This document shows positions 44,201 through 54,564 of a DNA stretch of 64,000 nucleotides, piece by piece (positions within the stretch are counted from its first letter, which is position 1; every line of letters begins with the position of its first letter). The DNA lies in the NCBI GenBank assembly GCA_020744225.1, contig JAGMWG010000004.1, positions 682,001 through 746,000 of the forward strand, given 5' to 3'. Both the position numbers and the translations under genes were made by a program. A model generated the notes under the pieces. That model was given only the letters and a program-made list of their open reading frames with translations, was not told the DNA's origin and made no database searches. Source of the stretch: Paraphoma chrysanthemicola. Taxonomy: Eukaryota; Ascomycota; Dothideomycetes; Pleosporales; Phaeosphaeriaceae.

Positions 44201-45484
44201 ACCACCAACGGGCCCCTCAACATTGTCGCTACGATTTGGGATTGGGATGCGCTAGGTGACCACGATTGCGTTGGCCGGACGTCTCTCAAGCTGGATCCAT
44301 CACACTTCCGCGACTACATGCCGCGCGAGTATTGGCTTGATCTCGACACCCAAGGCCGACTGTTGCTGCGTGTGAGCATGGAAGGCGAGCGAGACGATAT
44401 TCAGTTCTACTTTGGCAAGGCGTTCAGGACACTTAAGAGGACTGAGCGTGATATGACCCGGAAAATCACGGACAAGGTACGTTGCTATATGGCAGTATTT
44501 GACGTTATGCTAACATATCTAGCTCTCTACCGTCATCAGTGATATTCTTTCAAGGAGAACGCTCAGGGCATTGCTGAATAAAGGGATTTCTGTGTCGTCC
44601 GTCACTAGCTATTTCCGAGCCGCGAGACCACAGTCTGTAGCCCAGGGACCGACACCACAGGACATACAACAAGCACTTACGCCTCTCTTCAGCTACTTTG
44701 ACGATAACTTCGCCATCATGAAGCAGACACTGACAGATGCTGCGATGATCATGGTCATGACCCGGCTGTGGAAAGAGGCGTTAGCAACGATAGAATCGCT
44801 GCTGGTCCCTCCGCTGTCCGATAAACCGTCACAACAACGACCTCTCACACAGCAGGAACTTGACATCGTCTTCAAATGGTTGAAGATGTTATTCGAATTT
44901 TTCAATGCCGCAGACGAGGATGGCAATGTTGATGGTGTTCCGGTTGACGTGCTGAAGTCGCCCAAGTACCACGAGCTTCAGAATCTCAACTTCTTCTATT
45001 TCGAGCATACGGAAGACCTGATCCGAACATCGGAGTCGATGGCTGCAGCAAGCGCAAGGAGAGCGCAAGAGCAGAATGCCCGCGCGAACAGGCTGTCAGC
45101 GCCAGCCACCATGGGTCACCAGTTTGGTGGCGCTGCTGGGCTCGTCGGCATGCCAACACGCAAGCACAAGACCATTATGCTGTCACGCAACCTGGGTACG
45201 ATGAAGAAAGCAAAAGAAGAGAAGCGGAAGGAGGCACAGGCCGAGCCGAACGATGACATGATTCTGAGGATATTACGAATGCGACCAGAGGCAGAGAGAT
45301 ACCTAAAAGATCGAAGCAGACAGAAGGTACGTCGCGAGGTAGCACTCTTTGCGCATGTTGATGCTAACATCCCTACCAGGAGCGTCTCGCTGCTGCGCAG
45401 GCCGCAGAAGCCATTGTTCGTCAAAGCCTTAACGCAGGTGGTGGCCGTATGACCGGCAACATGGGCGGAGTGCCTAGACGGTAG
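41240..45484 (+). CDS. Munc13-like protein with MUN region and C2 domain
   Basis: Four exons, 41240-43846, 43895-44476, 44523-45326 and 45380-45484, encode 1365 aa. All three introns are phase 0 with GTAAGT or GTACGT donors. The long helical N-terminal and central region corresponds to the fungal MUN/MHD1 domain. A C2 domain lies at about 912-1035: FTIKIIEAEDLKACDMNGLS, then DPYVVLGDE, and DWDALGDHD supplying calcium-type Asp residues. An MHD2-like helical region (about 1064-1330) follows, ending in a short Gly-rich tail. The order resembles S. pombe Ync13 and Git1. Family proteins act in vesicle priming, exo-/endocytic balance and septum integrity. An in-frame ATG at 41192 would add 16 His/Ala-rich residues; 41240 is preferred. 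Confidence 0.88.
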
Positions 45485-45959
45485 ATTGGTCTTCCTCTTG
45501 CTTCTCGTGACTTGCGCATTTCCTCACTGTCTGATACCTCCAAGTTATTCGAATGGGTTCCCGGGGCTGATAATGGCGTTTTGACACGGCGGTATGCATC
45601 GACTTAATGGTAATGCTGGCGCTTGGGAATGGAGTAAGAATGGAAGCATATGAAGCGCACTTGTCTTGACTTGATATGGGTCGAACTAGCCAGCTAGATG
45701 ATATGATGTATGTTACATGCAGGCGATGTGTGAGCAGACGCGTTCCTTCCTCGATGGACGGCGATTGTTGACGCCAAGATCACTAGCGCTGTCGACGCTC
45801 TCACCTCACTGTCAAAAAAGGATCTGGCGTCCCCTCCTTCAATCTACCTCTGAACTGATCGCAAGCCCTAGTCCTCGACACCTGCACGAGTCGGCTTTTC
45901 TCAGTTGCCCCGTTCAAGCCCGTGACACGACCGCTGATTGAAGTAATACAGCCGACATC
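45485..45959. other. intergenic region
   Basis: This gap holds the 3' flank of the Munc13-like gene and the upstream region of the first BTB gene. No supported gene or repeat. Confidence 0.45.
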
Positions 45960-46781
45960 ATGGTTTCAGAAGAAGATCCGGCAGATGCGCTCGCAAGACT
46001 CTCACTTGCAGAGTCTATTCCTTGCAGCAAGCCCGCAGCAAAGCCGCCACGGTAAGTCATTCTCTATGCTAACGCGGTTCACGAAGACATCACCTTTGTG
46101 CTGACACCTAGTAGGAATGCATACGACCACATGATAACTATTGTCATTACTGACGCGGGCGATTGTAAATTCCAGGTATACCATGGTGTGCTATGCTTCT
46201 ACTTGGAATACTTCAAGAAACTGCTTGACGGACCATTCAAAGAGGGAGGCTCGACGTGCCACGTCTTAAATGATGTCACCTTCGACGTCTTCCTTATGTT
46301 CTACTCACGGATGAACACCGGCACCGTCATGGATTCTTTGGAGTCAGCCGACGCTGATCTCTCGAGCGAAGATCTCGTACGACTCTACGTCTTTGCAGAC
46401 TTCTACATGGCCGAACAGCTCAAGAACCGTATCCTTGAGCTGTTTTTCATGCAAATGCTGAAAGACTGGGCCATTTCAACGCCCGTGACATCTCTCGTGT
46501 ACGACAAAACTACGCAAATCTCCTTGTTAAGAAAACTACATTTCGATGTATGCATAGAGACATCCGGACTTGCGAATTTGCGCGATCAGGCACAAAACTG
46601 ACCTCGAGATTTCGTGATCGACCTTCTGGTGGACTACAAAAACAACAAAACAGTCCCAGGGGCAGGTATAGAGCTCCAGGTTGGCCAGGTGTCGTGGATC
46701 CAGAAAATGGTGAAGGTATTCTGTTCGAGATATCATGAACACGGTGAGCCCGAGCGTCGGGTTATCGTGAACAATCTGTGA
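45960..46781 (+). pseudogene. BTB/POZ-domain gene with in-frame TGA
   Basis: Exon 1 is 45960-46051 (92 bp) and exon 2 starts at 46115 after a canonical 63-bp intron. The translation has a BTB/POZ fold: MITIVITDAGDCKFQVYHG, then FYLEYFKKLLDGPFKEGG and VLNDVTFDVFLMFYSRMNTG, and the following helical region VRLYVFADFYMAEQLKNRIL. The frame meets TGA at 46599-46601 after 213 codons, yet continues in the same frame with PRDFVIDLLVDYKNN and WIQKMVKVFCSRYHEHG. That aligns with AEFLLDVITASRER and AEFCGKYHTH of the intact copy at 55488. The stop therefore interrupts a homologous C-terminus. Options are a pseudogene, a truncated but functional protein, readthrough or a sequence error. A donor at 46778 fits splicing to the zinc-knuckle segment that follows. 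Confidence 0.65.
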
Positions 46782-46848
46782 GTAATGCTTGATTCTTGCT
46801 ATCTGTCAAAGAATCTAAGCTCTGAAACGTTGTCTCTGACCACCCCAG

Positions 46849-47162
46849 TAGTACCGTCGAGGTCGGTTCGGGAAGCAATGTTGGTCATACTCACGGAACT
46901 CTGGACAACATCACTTGATACAACCGCAATGAGCGAGGACATTTTGCTCGTGACTGTCCAGAGCCGAAAGACTGGAGCAGGGTAACGTGCCGCCACTGTG
47001 GCCAGAAGGGGCATGCCAGCAAAGAGGTCAGTGCAACTTCAACATAATAGAAACTTGACTGATACATCACAGCGATGTGAGGTTCCCAGTGATGCAAATA
47101 GTTTTTGGGCCCCTGATGAAGGTGGTTGGGTTTCGGCCTTCGATGATGACGGCGGCGGTTAA
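46849..47162 (+). pseudogene. decayed CCHC zinc-knuckle segment, splice-compatible with upstream BTB frame
   Basis: Two inferred exons, 46849-47026 and 47073-47162, joined by a canonical 46-bp intron (GTCAGT to CACAG). The translation contains NERGHFARDCPEPKDWSRVT followed by CRHCGQKGHASKE, then an acidic/glycine tail ending FDDDGGG and TAA. This is the tandem C-x2-C-x4-H-x4-C pattern of fungal zinc-knuckle proteins of the CNBP/CnjB kind. In the first knuckle the C-x2-C pair reads TGA-TAC-AAC-CGC, so the first Cys is a stop (46916-46918) and the second is Arg. The last knuckle lacks a clear final Cys before the splice. It shares frame with the BTB exon through a GTGAGT...CCCAG intron (46778-46848). 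A separate relic gene is the alternative. Confidence 0.55.
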
Positions 47163-47668
47163 GCACATGATGATAGATAAGGCAACATCGAAAGCTCCTC
47201 GACAGCTCAGCCATCGCAAAGCCGCATTTACCAACTCTAATATGAGATGCTTTGGGTAGGCGATTTTACGGCCCCCTCGTGACGTGTATATAGCATACGT
47301 ACAGTATGCTCGCGCATTGTCAGTTGTGCAGCTCATAAACAAGCATCGCGAAAGTCAGTTATCCTGCTCACATGTGTTGCATGCTGCCACTCTGTGTACC
47401 TTCAAATTGCTGGTGAAAGGCCATCATTCCAGGTAGCTGACGCTCATCGCAGACGCCGTGCTGCGACTCTCTCTCGCCATAGACCCAAAATCTCCTTTCG
47501 AACCATGCCTGTGACCCGCATTCACCTACACTTCCCGCCCCGGCTCGGGACAGATATATCCAATAAATGACTACAAATTTACGACTTTACTACATCTTCT
47601 CTAACTTCAGCCACCCACTCCCTTGACCACTCAACCTCACATCTACCCGCATACCTACAGCATCCACT
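47163..47668. other. intergenic region between BTB genes
   Basis: About 500 bp without a supported gene or clear repeat. Confidence 0.4.
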
Positions 47669-48656
47669 ATGTCGAGCATCTCCGTGCCGTGTCGCGCGCC
47701 ATATAGACCCATCGCGATCCACTCAGACGACGAGACCGTGAACCTGAAAGTAGGTCCGGAAGACGACATGCAAGAATTCGTCGTCCCTATCGTCGCCCTA
47801 TGCCGCAACTCGATCTACTTCGAGGATAACTAAGTCCCGCCTAACACACCAGCCTGTCGACGTTCACTACCACATCTACCACTTCCTGCATCTACGAAAC
47901 TATCTGACCTACTCCAGGCTCCTCGATCGCGATGACAATCTAATCCGCGAATCCCTCATCTTCCCCCGCGAATCTCCCGTGTACTTCCAAGTCGCGCTCA
48001 ATTTCCTACAGTACGGGCGACTCCAACACCCCAATCTCCGCACCAACACAAAGGACGACATTTACTTCGCCTTCCTCGCCGAACTCTACGGATTCGCATC
48101 ACACTACGCCCTCCGCTCCTTCCGCTCTGCCCTGCTCGACGCGTTCTTCCTGTGCATGCTCGACAAGAAGCGGATCGCGTATGGCTCGATTCGAGATGTG
48201 TACAACAACACCAACGAGCAGAGTTTACTGCGGGATCTGGTGATTGATGTAACGCTGAACATTGGCACGAGTAAAGATATTGAACACTACAAGCGGCACC
48301 TGCCGTTGGATTTCTGGATTGAGTGTTTGACGCAGGCTGGGAGGGATGGGATTGTGCCATTTCGACAGGGTGGGAAGAAGGGCAAGGGCAAGGGCGTGGA
48401 CAAGTGGTTGAGGGGAAAGAGGGAGAGGATATGTTTTCAGTATCATGGGCATTCGAGAAAGGAATTGGAGGAGGAAGAGAGGAGGAGAGAGGAGGATGAG
48501 GTTATGGACGGTGTGGGGAGTGGTGGGGATGAGGGGTGGGATGGTGAAGAAGTGCAGATTGAGAGGGAGGAGGTGGATGAGGATGGGTATACGGAGCGGA
48601 CGAGGAGGGAGTTGGGGTTCATTGACGAGTTGAAGAAGAGTAAGACGCGGTATTAA
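47669..48656 (+). pseudogene. BTB/POZ-like gene with frame break
   Basis: From the ATG at 47669 the frame gives a BTB start (VNLKVGPEDDMQEFVVPIVA, then LCRNSIYFED) but ends at TAA 47831-47833. A second frame resumes the BTB fold no later than 47918: RDDNLIRESLIFPRESPVYF, QVALNFLQYG, LAELYGFASHYALRSF, and continues to 48656. No GT donor lies between the conserved IYFED segment and the TAA, so a normal intron does not join them. The first GT (47834) falls just after the stop, and CTCCAG at 47912-47917 would be a good acceptor. The C-terminal 100 residues are Lys/Glu/Gly low complexity from purine-rich DNA. Likely a disrupted copy; a sequencing error or noncanonical intron is possible. Confidence 0.5.
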
Positions 48657-48920
48657 GTAGACGAGGAGGTGGAAAGATCTCAAAATTCACCCACCGGCAT
48701 GCGATACAGCTTCGTGGCTTTCCCTTTGAAATGCACAGCATTGAGAAGATTGTAAAGATTATATTTTGGTATTTCAGAAGACTATTCAGGACGTTCGATC
48801 GCCTAACGTTCGATCGCCTAGCACTTCCCTCACTTGCAACGCCTGCCTATGCTTATGCACGCTCAATACACTCATTCTACACTACTAATACAAAAGCTTC
48901 ATTGTGAAGCTGTGCCATGA
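48657..48920. other. short convergent intergenic region
   Basis: The 3' flanks of the BTB-like gene and SWR1. It contains the tandem repeat at 48791-48820. Confidence 0.5.
48791..48820. repeat. two perfect 15-bp tandem repeats
   Basis: The unit ACGTTCGATCGCCTA occurs twice head to tail. The embedded CGATCG is palindromic. No function is apparent; it lies in the shared 3' flank of the second BTB gene and SWR1. Confidence 0.9.
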
Positions 48921-51900
48921 TCAATACTTCTTCTTCCGCTGCCTGACATGCGGATCCTGGCCCTTCCTGTTCCGCTTCTGGCGGTCGGTGGGCGGCTTAT
49001 ACGGTTCCTTGCCATACTCTTCTCTATACAGGCCAAGCATGTACTCATCAACGTGCCGCCTCTCCTTCTCATTGCCATCTGCATCAAGATCTTCGTCCTG
49101 GGTGATTGCGGTCGCGGACGTAGCCCGCGTGACATTTGATGACTCGTTGAAATCGACTTGGTTGTCATGGATCTCATCAACGATTTCTTTCTGCGCGAGA
49201 GACGCGGCGTTGAGATCTTCCGTGTCCTCGACTGTGTTCATGACGCGCGCATCGCCGAGTAAACCTGCCCTCTCGCCTAGGACCCTATCCATTGCGGCAC
49301 CCGCTTCGTCGCTGGTGTCGATGCCCACGCCCATGCTGTCATCCATTGCATCACGCCATGTCACTCGGTTAAATGTATCTGTTGTGAAGTCGCCCTTCTG
49401 GATGATGACATCATCCAGCAGTCGCTTCTGATTTGACTTGCGCAAAATGTTGGCCTCAATGGTGTATTCGCTGACGAACTTGTAGATGTGGACATCTCGC
49501 GTCTGACCAATACGATGCGCGCGATCTTGACATTGCTTATCCATTGCAGGGTTCCAGTCGAGATCGTAGAAGATGACAGAGTCGGCACCAGTAAGATTGA
49601 TACCTAATCCACCAGAGCGCGACGAGAGAATGAAGCACAAGATCCGGTCGTCGCTATTGAAGCGGTCGGTGAGAATTTGGCGCTGCTCGACCTTTGTTGA
49701 ACCATCGAGACGCAAGTAGCGGTGGCCGTGGATGTTGAGGAACTGCTCAAGAACATCAAGAACCTTGGTCATTTGCGTGAAGATCAACGCTCGATGGCCG
49801 CCGGCCTGAAGGTCCCGAAGAAGAGTCGCAAGCCGCTGCAGTTTACCGCAATCATACTGGAGTAGGCGCTTGTCGGGGAAGGCAATGGACTGTCGAATGC
49901 GTGACTCGTGGAAGGGGTCTGGCTTGCGAACCAAATCAGAAGATCTGACGAGATCCACACCTCGCTTCGAGAGCATAAGGGGAGCAATCTCCTCAGCTGC
50001 CACGGCAGGTGTCACACATGTGAAGCGAGCGATGAGTGGCTCGAGTGCTTCGGCGCGTTGCTCGAGCGTAGGAACCATGTCGAAAAAGTGCGTCACCTGC
50101 TCGTTATTCCATTCGAGGGAAGCGGCGATCGAATGTGGAGAACGGAATCCAAGCTCGCCATGATAATCGCGTATCGTTATTCGCTCGGCGCCGTCTGACC
50201 TGGGTTGGATGTGCGCGTGCGGGAAAGGCATAGGTTGAGGGGCCTGGTAAGGGGTTGCGTAAGGTACCATAGACTGGTGGACTGGATACAGAGGTTGCTG
50301 TGGCTGTGGAGGAACTGCCTTGGGTACCTTGATTCCTTCTCGCCGAGCTCCGAAGGTGTAGTCATGCCAATCGACCGTGACAGCATCAATTATATCTTTG
50401 CCGTAGATAGGCATAAACTGCGTACGAGCCCGTGTCAAGTTGAGACAATACTGAAGCTGATCACGGACAGCCACTTGTTCTCTGCGAGCCATCGCAGCCA
50501 TAGTAGACTGAAGGGAAGTTGAGGTTGGGTCATGCGGTTTGCTGAATCTGCGTGTCTGTCGCTCAATCAGATCCTCGAGGGGTCGTGTTGCCCGAATGTG
50601 GTGCACGCGTCGAGCATGGCCAAGCTGCGTTTGCTCGCGGCGGGCAAAGAGTAGATTCAAAGCATCCAGGTTCACCTTTTCGTCCAGGCCCTCATATAGC
50701 CGCTTGCGTATGAGAAGATCCTTGATCTCGTATTGTGCAGGGACAGACTTTGGCATGGCCATGGAGGTAACAATTGCCCGAGTCTCGAACAGGTCAGGAT
50801 GGTTACATACTTTCCTTAACGACATCAGGCAATTGATGATCGACATGTAATTGCCGGAGGATAAGATCTCCTTGGTCGAAGCTCGACCCATGAAGCCGTC
50901 ATAGAGTTGCCGCTGTCGCTTTGAGAGCTTACAGTAGACGACGTGCTCGTACTTTCCTGGCATCTGCTTTTCAACCTCAGCCTTCAGTCTCCGGAGCAGG
51001 TATGGTCGAAGGACTTCATGAAGTCTCGAGACTACTTTCTGCGCTTCTGCGTCAAGCTTCTGCCGACCCTGGTCGAGGATTTGCTTCGTGGGGTCTTTCA
51101 AGGCCAAAGTGAATTCCTCTAAGCTGGCTATACGACCTTCTCCGGCAAAGCCAGCGGGCATGAGGAAATATAGTAAGGACCACAGCTCGTCGATATTGTT
51201 CTGCAGGGGCGTGCCAGTGAGTAACAATCGTCTTTGTGTTCGAAGCGTCAGCATCGTCTGCCACCGTTGCGACTTGAAGTTCTTGATGTTGTGGGCTTCG
51301 TCAAGAACCAAGTAGTGCCAGGGCCGCATTTTGAAGGCGGCCGCGTCCTGGAGGATGAGCTGATAGGACGTGATGACCACGTTGTACATGTCTTTGCCCA
51401 TGTTACGCCAGCCCATTCGTTTACGTTTGCGCTCGTTGATGTCGCCGTAGTAGGTCAAAATCTTGAAACCGGGCAAGAATTTTCGGAACTCCATCTCCCA
51501 ATTGAGCATCACACTGGTGGGCACCACTACCAAGTGCGGTCCCCATATGCCGCGATAGACAGCAATGTAGGCTAGCAGCGAGATGGTCTGAATCGTTTTT
51601 CCAAGGCCCATCTCATCGGCCAGAATGCCATTGGTCTCTGAATCGTACATGTTTGCAAGCCAGTCCAGCCCATCGTGTTGATATTCACGGAGAGTCCCAC
51701 GAAGCAGGGAGGGGATCTCTCTTCGCGGCGGAGATGATGCATGACGAGATCTTGAGTGTGTGAGGGCCTTCTCTTCTGGGACATCCTCGTTCGGTAGAGG
51801 CTCGACAGGCTCTACTGAAGGCGTCGGCTTCGCATCTCCATTGGTGTTAGGTTCCTCTTCTTCTGTGGATTTGGTGTGTCCATTTGTATACGGCTTTTCG

Positions 51901-53996
51901 GTCTGCTCTTCGACAGGTGATGAGACATGTCCGTTGGTATGTGCTGCCGGAATGTCGCCGCTTTCAGTCTCCGCCTCTTCGACTTGCTTCTTAGCAGCCT
52001 CTTTCAGCTTCTTGACATCATTGGGAGCCAAGAAACCCATCATGCCACCGGCATCTGCTTCATCTTCATCGTCATCAGATTCCGTATCCATTGCCTCCGG
52101 TGATTCCCCTGATCCTGCATCCGAATCTTCGTCGCTCGACCACGCTTCACTTCCAGACTCTGACGCATCTTCGTCTGTGTCCAACAGAGCCTCATCGACT
52201 GGATCTAACTCGACAGTAGCAGGATCAATACCATCTGGCTTCCTGTCATAGTCTTCACTGTTGTCGTCATGGAAGCCATTCGTGTGGGCGTGGGATGTTT
52301 CGGGGAGTGTGATTGATGTTTCGACGTCGAGATCAGGGTCTGGAGTTGGTTCGGGGGTGCCTTCGTCGTCGTCATCGTCCTCCTCCTGGTCTGAACCATC
52401 ATCTTCAGAGCTGCTTGTTGGCAGGTCGGGAAGTTGACCATACTTTGCTCGCAGCTGCTCAGCCGTGAGGTTTGCGTCATCGTCTTGGACATTGCCATCT
52501 TCGCTGTCTGAGCTCGAGGACATTACGTCATCAGGGTTGGCCGTCTCTGAGGCGTCCGATGCACCGCTTGCGAATTCTTCTTCGAAGTCGCGGTCGTCGC
52601 TGACCAAGGAAGAGGCAGTGTCGCCAACATTGCGGCCAAGGATTTCCTGCGCCTGGTTGAACATGTCGTCCATGGCCTTGTGTCCGAGCTGCATCTGCTC
52701 TTCCTCCCATCTTGCGACGCGCTCCTTGTCAATCTCAACCCTCACGTTGGCCCACACACCCTTGACGTCGATGACGAGCTGCTTGTACCGCAGAATCTGT
52801 CGCTCAGTCTCTTCTTGCTCAATCTCCTCTTCGCTCTTCCGCTTGAACTTGTTCTTCCAGAAGTCATACGCCTCCCGAGCCAGGATCTTGGCCGTCTTCC
52901 GATGGTAGTCCTTCTCCTCTTTCAGCAGCTTTCTGAAGTGCAGCGCGTGGGCGACCACAAAGTCCCAGTGGGCATACTGCGGTGGCATCTCCTGCGCGGG
53001 CTCCGGCGCAAAGGCACTGCATCTTTCCAGGCTCAGGACGCCGTGCTCGGCAGCTTCGACGATGCGCAACCGCCGCGCAGCCTCTTCGGCCGCCTTCTTC
53101 TGGTCTATCCGCTGCCCCTCGTCCCCTTCCAATGGGTCATCGTGCTCCAACCACTCTGCCAGCGAACCGTACGTTGTCTTGGGCGGGCCGTGCGCGGGGT
53201 GGCGGTTCGGGGGGTCTGGCTTGCGGAAGCGCAGGCGAAGGCGCGGGGCGGGCATGGACGGGTTGTCGTCGTCGGGGGACGCATAGAGGCCGGCGTAGGG
53301 ATCGTGGCCGTTCGTGGCGGGTGTCGCGAAAGAGTCGTCGGCAACGTCATCCGATGAGGGCTGGGCGGCCCTCCTGGTGCGGCCAGACCGCTTCCGTGTG
53401 CTCTCGGGCGATGCAGGAGAGGTCGGCTGGGCCAGTCCTGAGGGTCGTCGCTGGCGTTCAGACTTGCGCGACCCCGGGTTCGGTGCGGGCGCGGCTGCCT
53501 TCTTGCTCAGCGCCGGGGTGCTCTTTCCCTTGGCTGTCGACGCGGGCCCTGCTGCTGTGCGCGACGCCGGCCGCGCGCCGCCCTTTGGCGTGCCATTTGT
53601 CTGCGTTGCCTTGGTGGTGTGACGCGACTGCCGCTTCACGGGCTCGGGTGTCGGTGGCGCCGTCTCCCTGTTCACGCGCGACGACTTACGCACGCCGTTC
53701 TCGAAGACTGTCGTCGGCCCGGCGACTGCGAAGGGCTTCCACGGCGGCGACACGGCGCGCGATGCTGAGCGGCTCGGGGTGCTCTCGTCCAGCCTGCGCC
53801 GCTTTGCCGGGCGCTGCATGACGCCACCATCTTCTCCATTTTCTGCCGCCGCCTGCTCCTCCTCCTTGATCACCGGTGCAGCTTCCTCGGTGACTGCATC
53901 TCCGTCGTGTGCGGCGTCCGGCTCGGTGGCGGTGTGGGTCGAGTCGTGCGGTGGGATGGGGCTGAGGTCGGCATCGGCGGACGTGACTTCTTCCAT
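48921..53996 (-). CDS. SWR1: SWR1 chromatin-remodelling ATPase, H2A.Z exchange
   Basis: A single-exon 1691-aa nuclear protein, catalytic subunit of the SWR1 complex that replaces H2A with H2A.Z. Order: a disordered N-terminus with KRRR-type basic runs; an HSA domain near 335-450 (YAHWDFVVAHALHFRKLLKE) that binds actin and Arp4; a long acidic stretch about 480-680; the Snf2 ATPase lobe from about 770, with Walker A ILADEMGLGKTIQT near 790 and DEAH near 899; a long insertion between lobes that defines the INO80/SWR1 subfamily; and lobe 2 from about 1399 (ALIFTQMTKVLDVLEQFL) with DRAHRIGQT near 1494. The insertion and acidic N-terminus favour Swr1 over Ino80. No introns. It is divergent from the complex I subunit gene. 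Confidence 0.96.
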   Translation of the reverse strand: MEEVTSADADLSPIPPHDSTHTATEPDAAHDGDAVTEEAAPVIKEEEQAAAENGEDGGVMQRPAKRRRLDESTPSRSASRAVSPPWKPFAVAGPTTVFENGVRKSSRVNRETAPPTPEPVKRQSRHTTKATQTNGTPKGGARPASRTAAGPASTAKGKSTPALSKKAAAPAPNPGSRKSERQRRPSGLAQPTSPASPESTRKRSGRTRRAAQPSSDDVADDSFATPATNGHDPYAGLYASPDDDNPSMPAPRLRLRFRKPDPPNRHPAHGPPKTTYGSLAEWLEHDDPLEGDEGQRIDQKKAAEEAARRLRIVEAAEHGVLSLERCSAFAPEPAQEMPPQYAHWDFVVAHALHFRKLLKEEKDYHRKTAKILAREAYDFWKNKFKRKSEEEIEQEETERQILRYKQLVIDVKGVWANVRVEIDKERVARWEEEQMQLGHKAMDDMFNQAQEILGRNVGDTASSLVSDDRDFEEEFASGASDASETANPDDVMSSSSDSEDGNVQDDDANLTAEQLRAKYGQLPDLPTSSSEDDGSDQEEDDDDDEGTPEPTPDPDLDVETSITLPETSHAHTNGFHDDNSEDYDRKPDGIDPATVELDPVDEALLDTDEDASESGSEAWSSDEDSDAGSGESPEAMDTESDDDEDEADAGGMMGFLAPNDVKKLKEAAKKQVEEAETESGDIPAAHTNGHVSSPVEEQTEKPYTNGHTKSTEEEEPNTNGDAKPTPSVEPVEPLPNEDVPEEKALTHSRSRHASSPPRREIPSLLRGTLREYQHDGLDWLANMYDSETNGILADEMGLGKTIQTISLLAYIAVYRGIWGPHLVVVPTSVMLNWEMEFRKFLPGFKILTYYGDINERKRKRMGWRNMGKDMYNVVITSYQLILQDAAAFKMRPWHYLVLDEAHNIKNFKSQRWQTMLTLRTQRRLLLTGTPLQNNIDELWSLLYFLMPAGFAGEGRIASLEEFTLALKDPTKQILDQGRQKLDAEAQKVVSRLHEVLRPYLLRRLKAEVEKQMPGKYEHVVYCKLSKRQRQLYDGFMGRASTKEILSSGNYMSIINCLMSLRKVCNHPDLFETRAIVTSMAMPKSVPAQYEIKDLLIRKRLYEGLDEKVNLDALNLLFARREQTQLGHARRVHHIRATRPLEDLIERQTRRFSKPHDPTSTSLQSTMAAMARREQVAVRDQLQYCLNLTRARTQFMPIYGKDIIDAVTVDWHDYTFGARREGIKVPKAVPPQPQQPLYPVHQSMVPYATPYQAPQPMPFPHAHIQPRSDGAERITIRDYHGELGFRSPHSIAASLEWNNEQVTHFFDMVPTLEQRAEALEPLIARFTCVTPAVAAEEIAPLMLSKRGVDLVRSSDLVRKPDPFHESRIRQSIAFPDKRLLQYDCGKLQRLATLLRDLQAGGHRALIFTQMTKVLDVLEQFLNIHGHRYLRLDGSTKVEQRQILTDRFNSDDRILCFILSSRSGGLGINLTGADSVIFYDLDWNPAMDKQCQDRAHRIGQTRDVHIYKFVSEYTIEANILRKSNQKRLLDDVIIQKGDFTTDTFNRVTWRDAMDDSMGVGIDTSDEAGAAMDRVLGERAGLLGDARVMNTVEDTEDLNAASLAQKEIVDEIHDNQVDFNESSNVTRATSATAITQDEDLDADGNEKERRHVDEYMLGLYREEYGKEPYKPPTDRQKRNRKGQDPHVRQRKKKY

Positions 53997-54564
53997 TCAG
54001 TTAGGTAGGGAGAAAGGTGCAGCCTGGAGACCACCGCGCGCACCCTCGAATCGACATGTATCGCCCCAAGTGTGGTGTCGCAAGATAGGCCCGATGCTGG
54101 CGATGACCGTGGTGAGGTCGGATTCTAGCTATCAGCGCGCGTTCGGGCTGTGCGGGCTGATTTGTCGTTTTGGCAGTGTGATGTTATGATTTTCGTTTTC
54201 GAGATTTGGGCTCCGACTCCACGGGCTGCATCAAATAGCGCGCTAGGGACGTCTGGAGAAGCACCTCGAAGCCTGCGCAACACGGCCGAGTATTGTTTGG
54301 TGGGCAACAAAGAATACTTTCCAAGATGCTCTAAGACACGCGAGATTGTCAGAGATGGAAAAGTCTCTATCGCGTCGATGCTTTGGTGCAACAGCCATCA
54401 GATGTCGGACCCCCAAAGCGGCTTAGCGCCCCGCTAACTCATGAATGACCGAGCTCATCGCGAACCTCACGTCAACGACACCACCACACCGACCCCCGCA
54501 ACAGCGCCGCAACGTACGAAGACGCCTCAAACACCGCAAGACCCGCTTCTGACCTCTACATAGC
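53997..54564. promoter_or_regulatory. divergent promoter region, SWR1 / NDUFB8
   Basis: 568 bp between two divergent core genes. A 95-codon open frame inside (54150-54437) shows no family features. No motif stands out. Confidence 0.45.

Noticed and set aside
46599..46918. Selenocysteine or programmed stop readthrough in the BTB-knuckle frame
   Set aside because: No readthrough-type CTA follows either TGA, filamentous ascomycetes are not known to make selenoproteins, and a neighbouring Cys has also changed to Arg, favouring decay.
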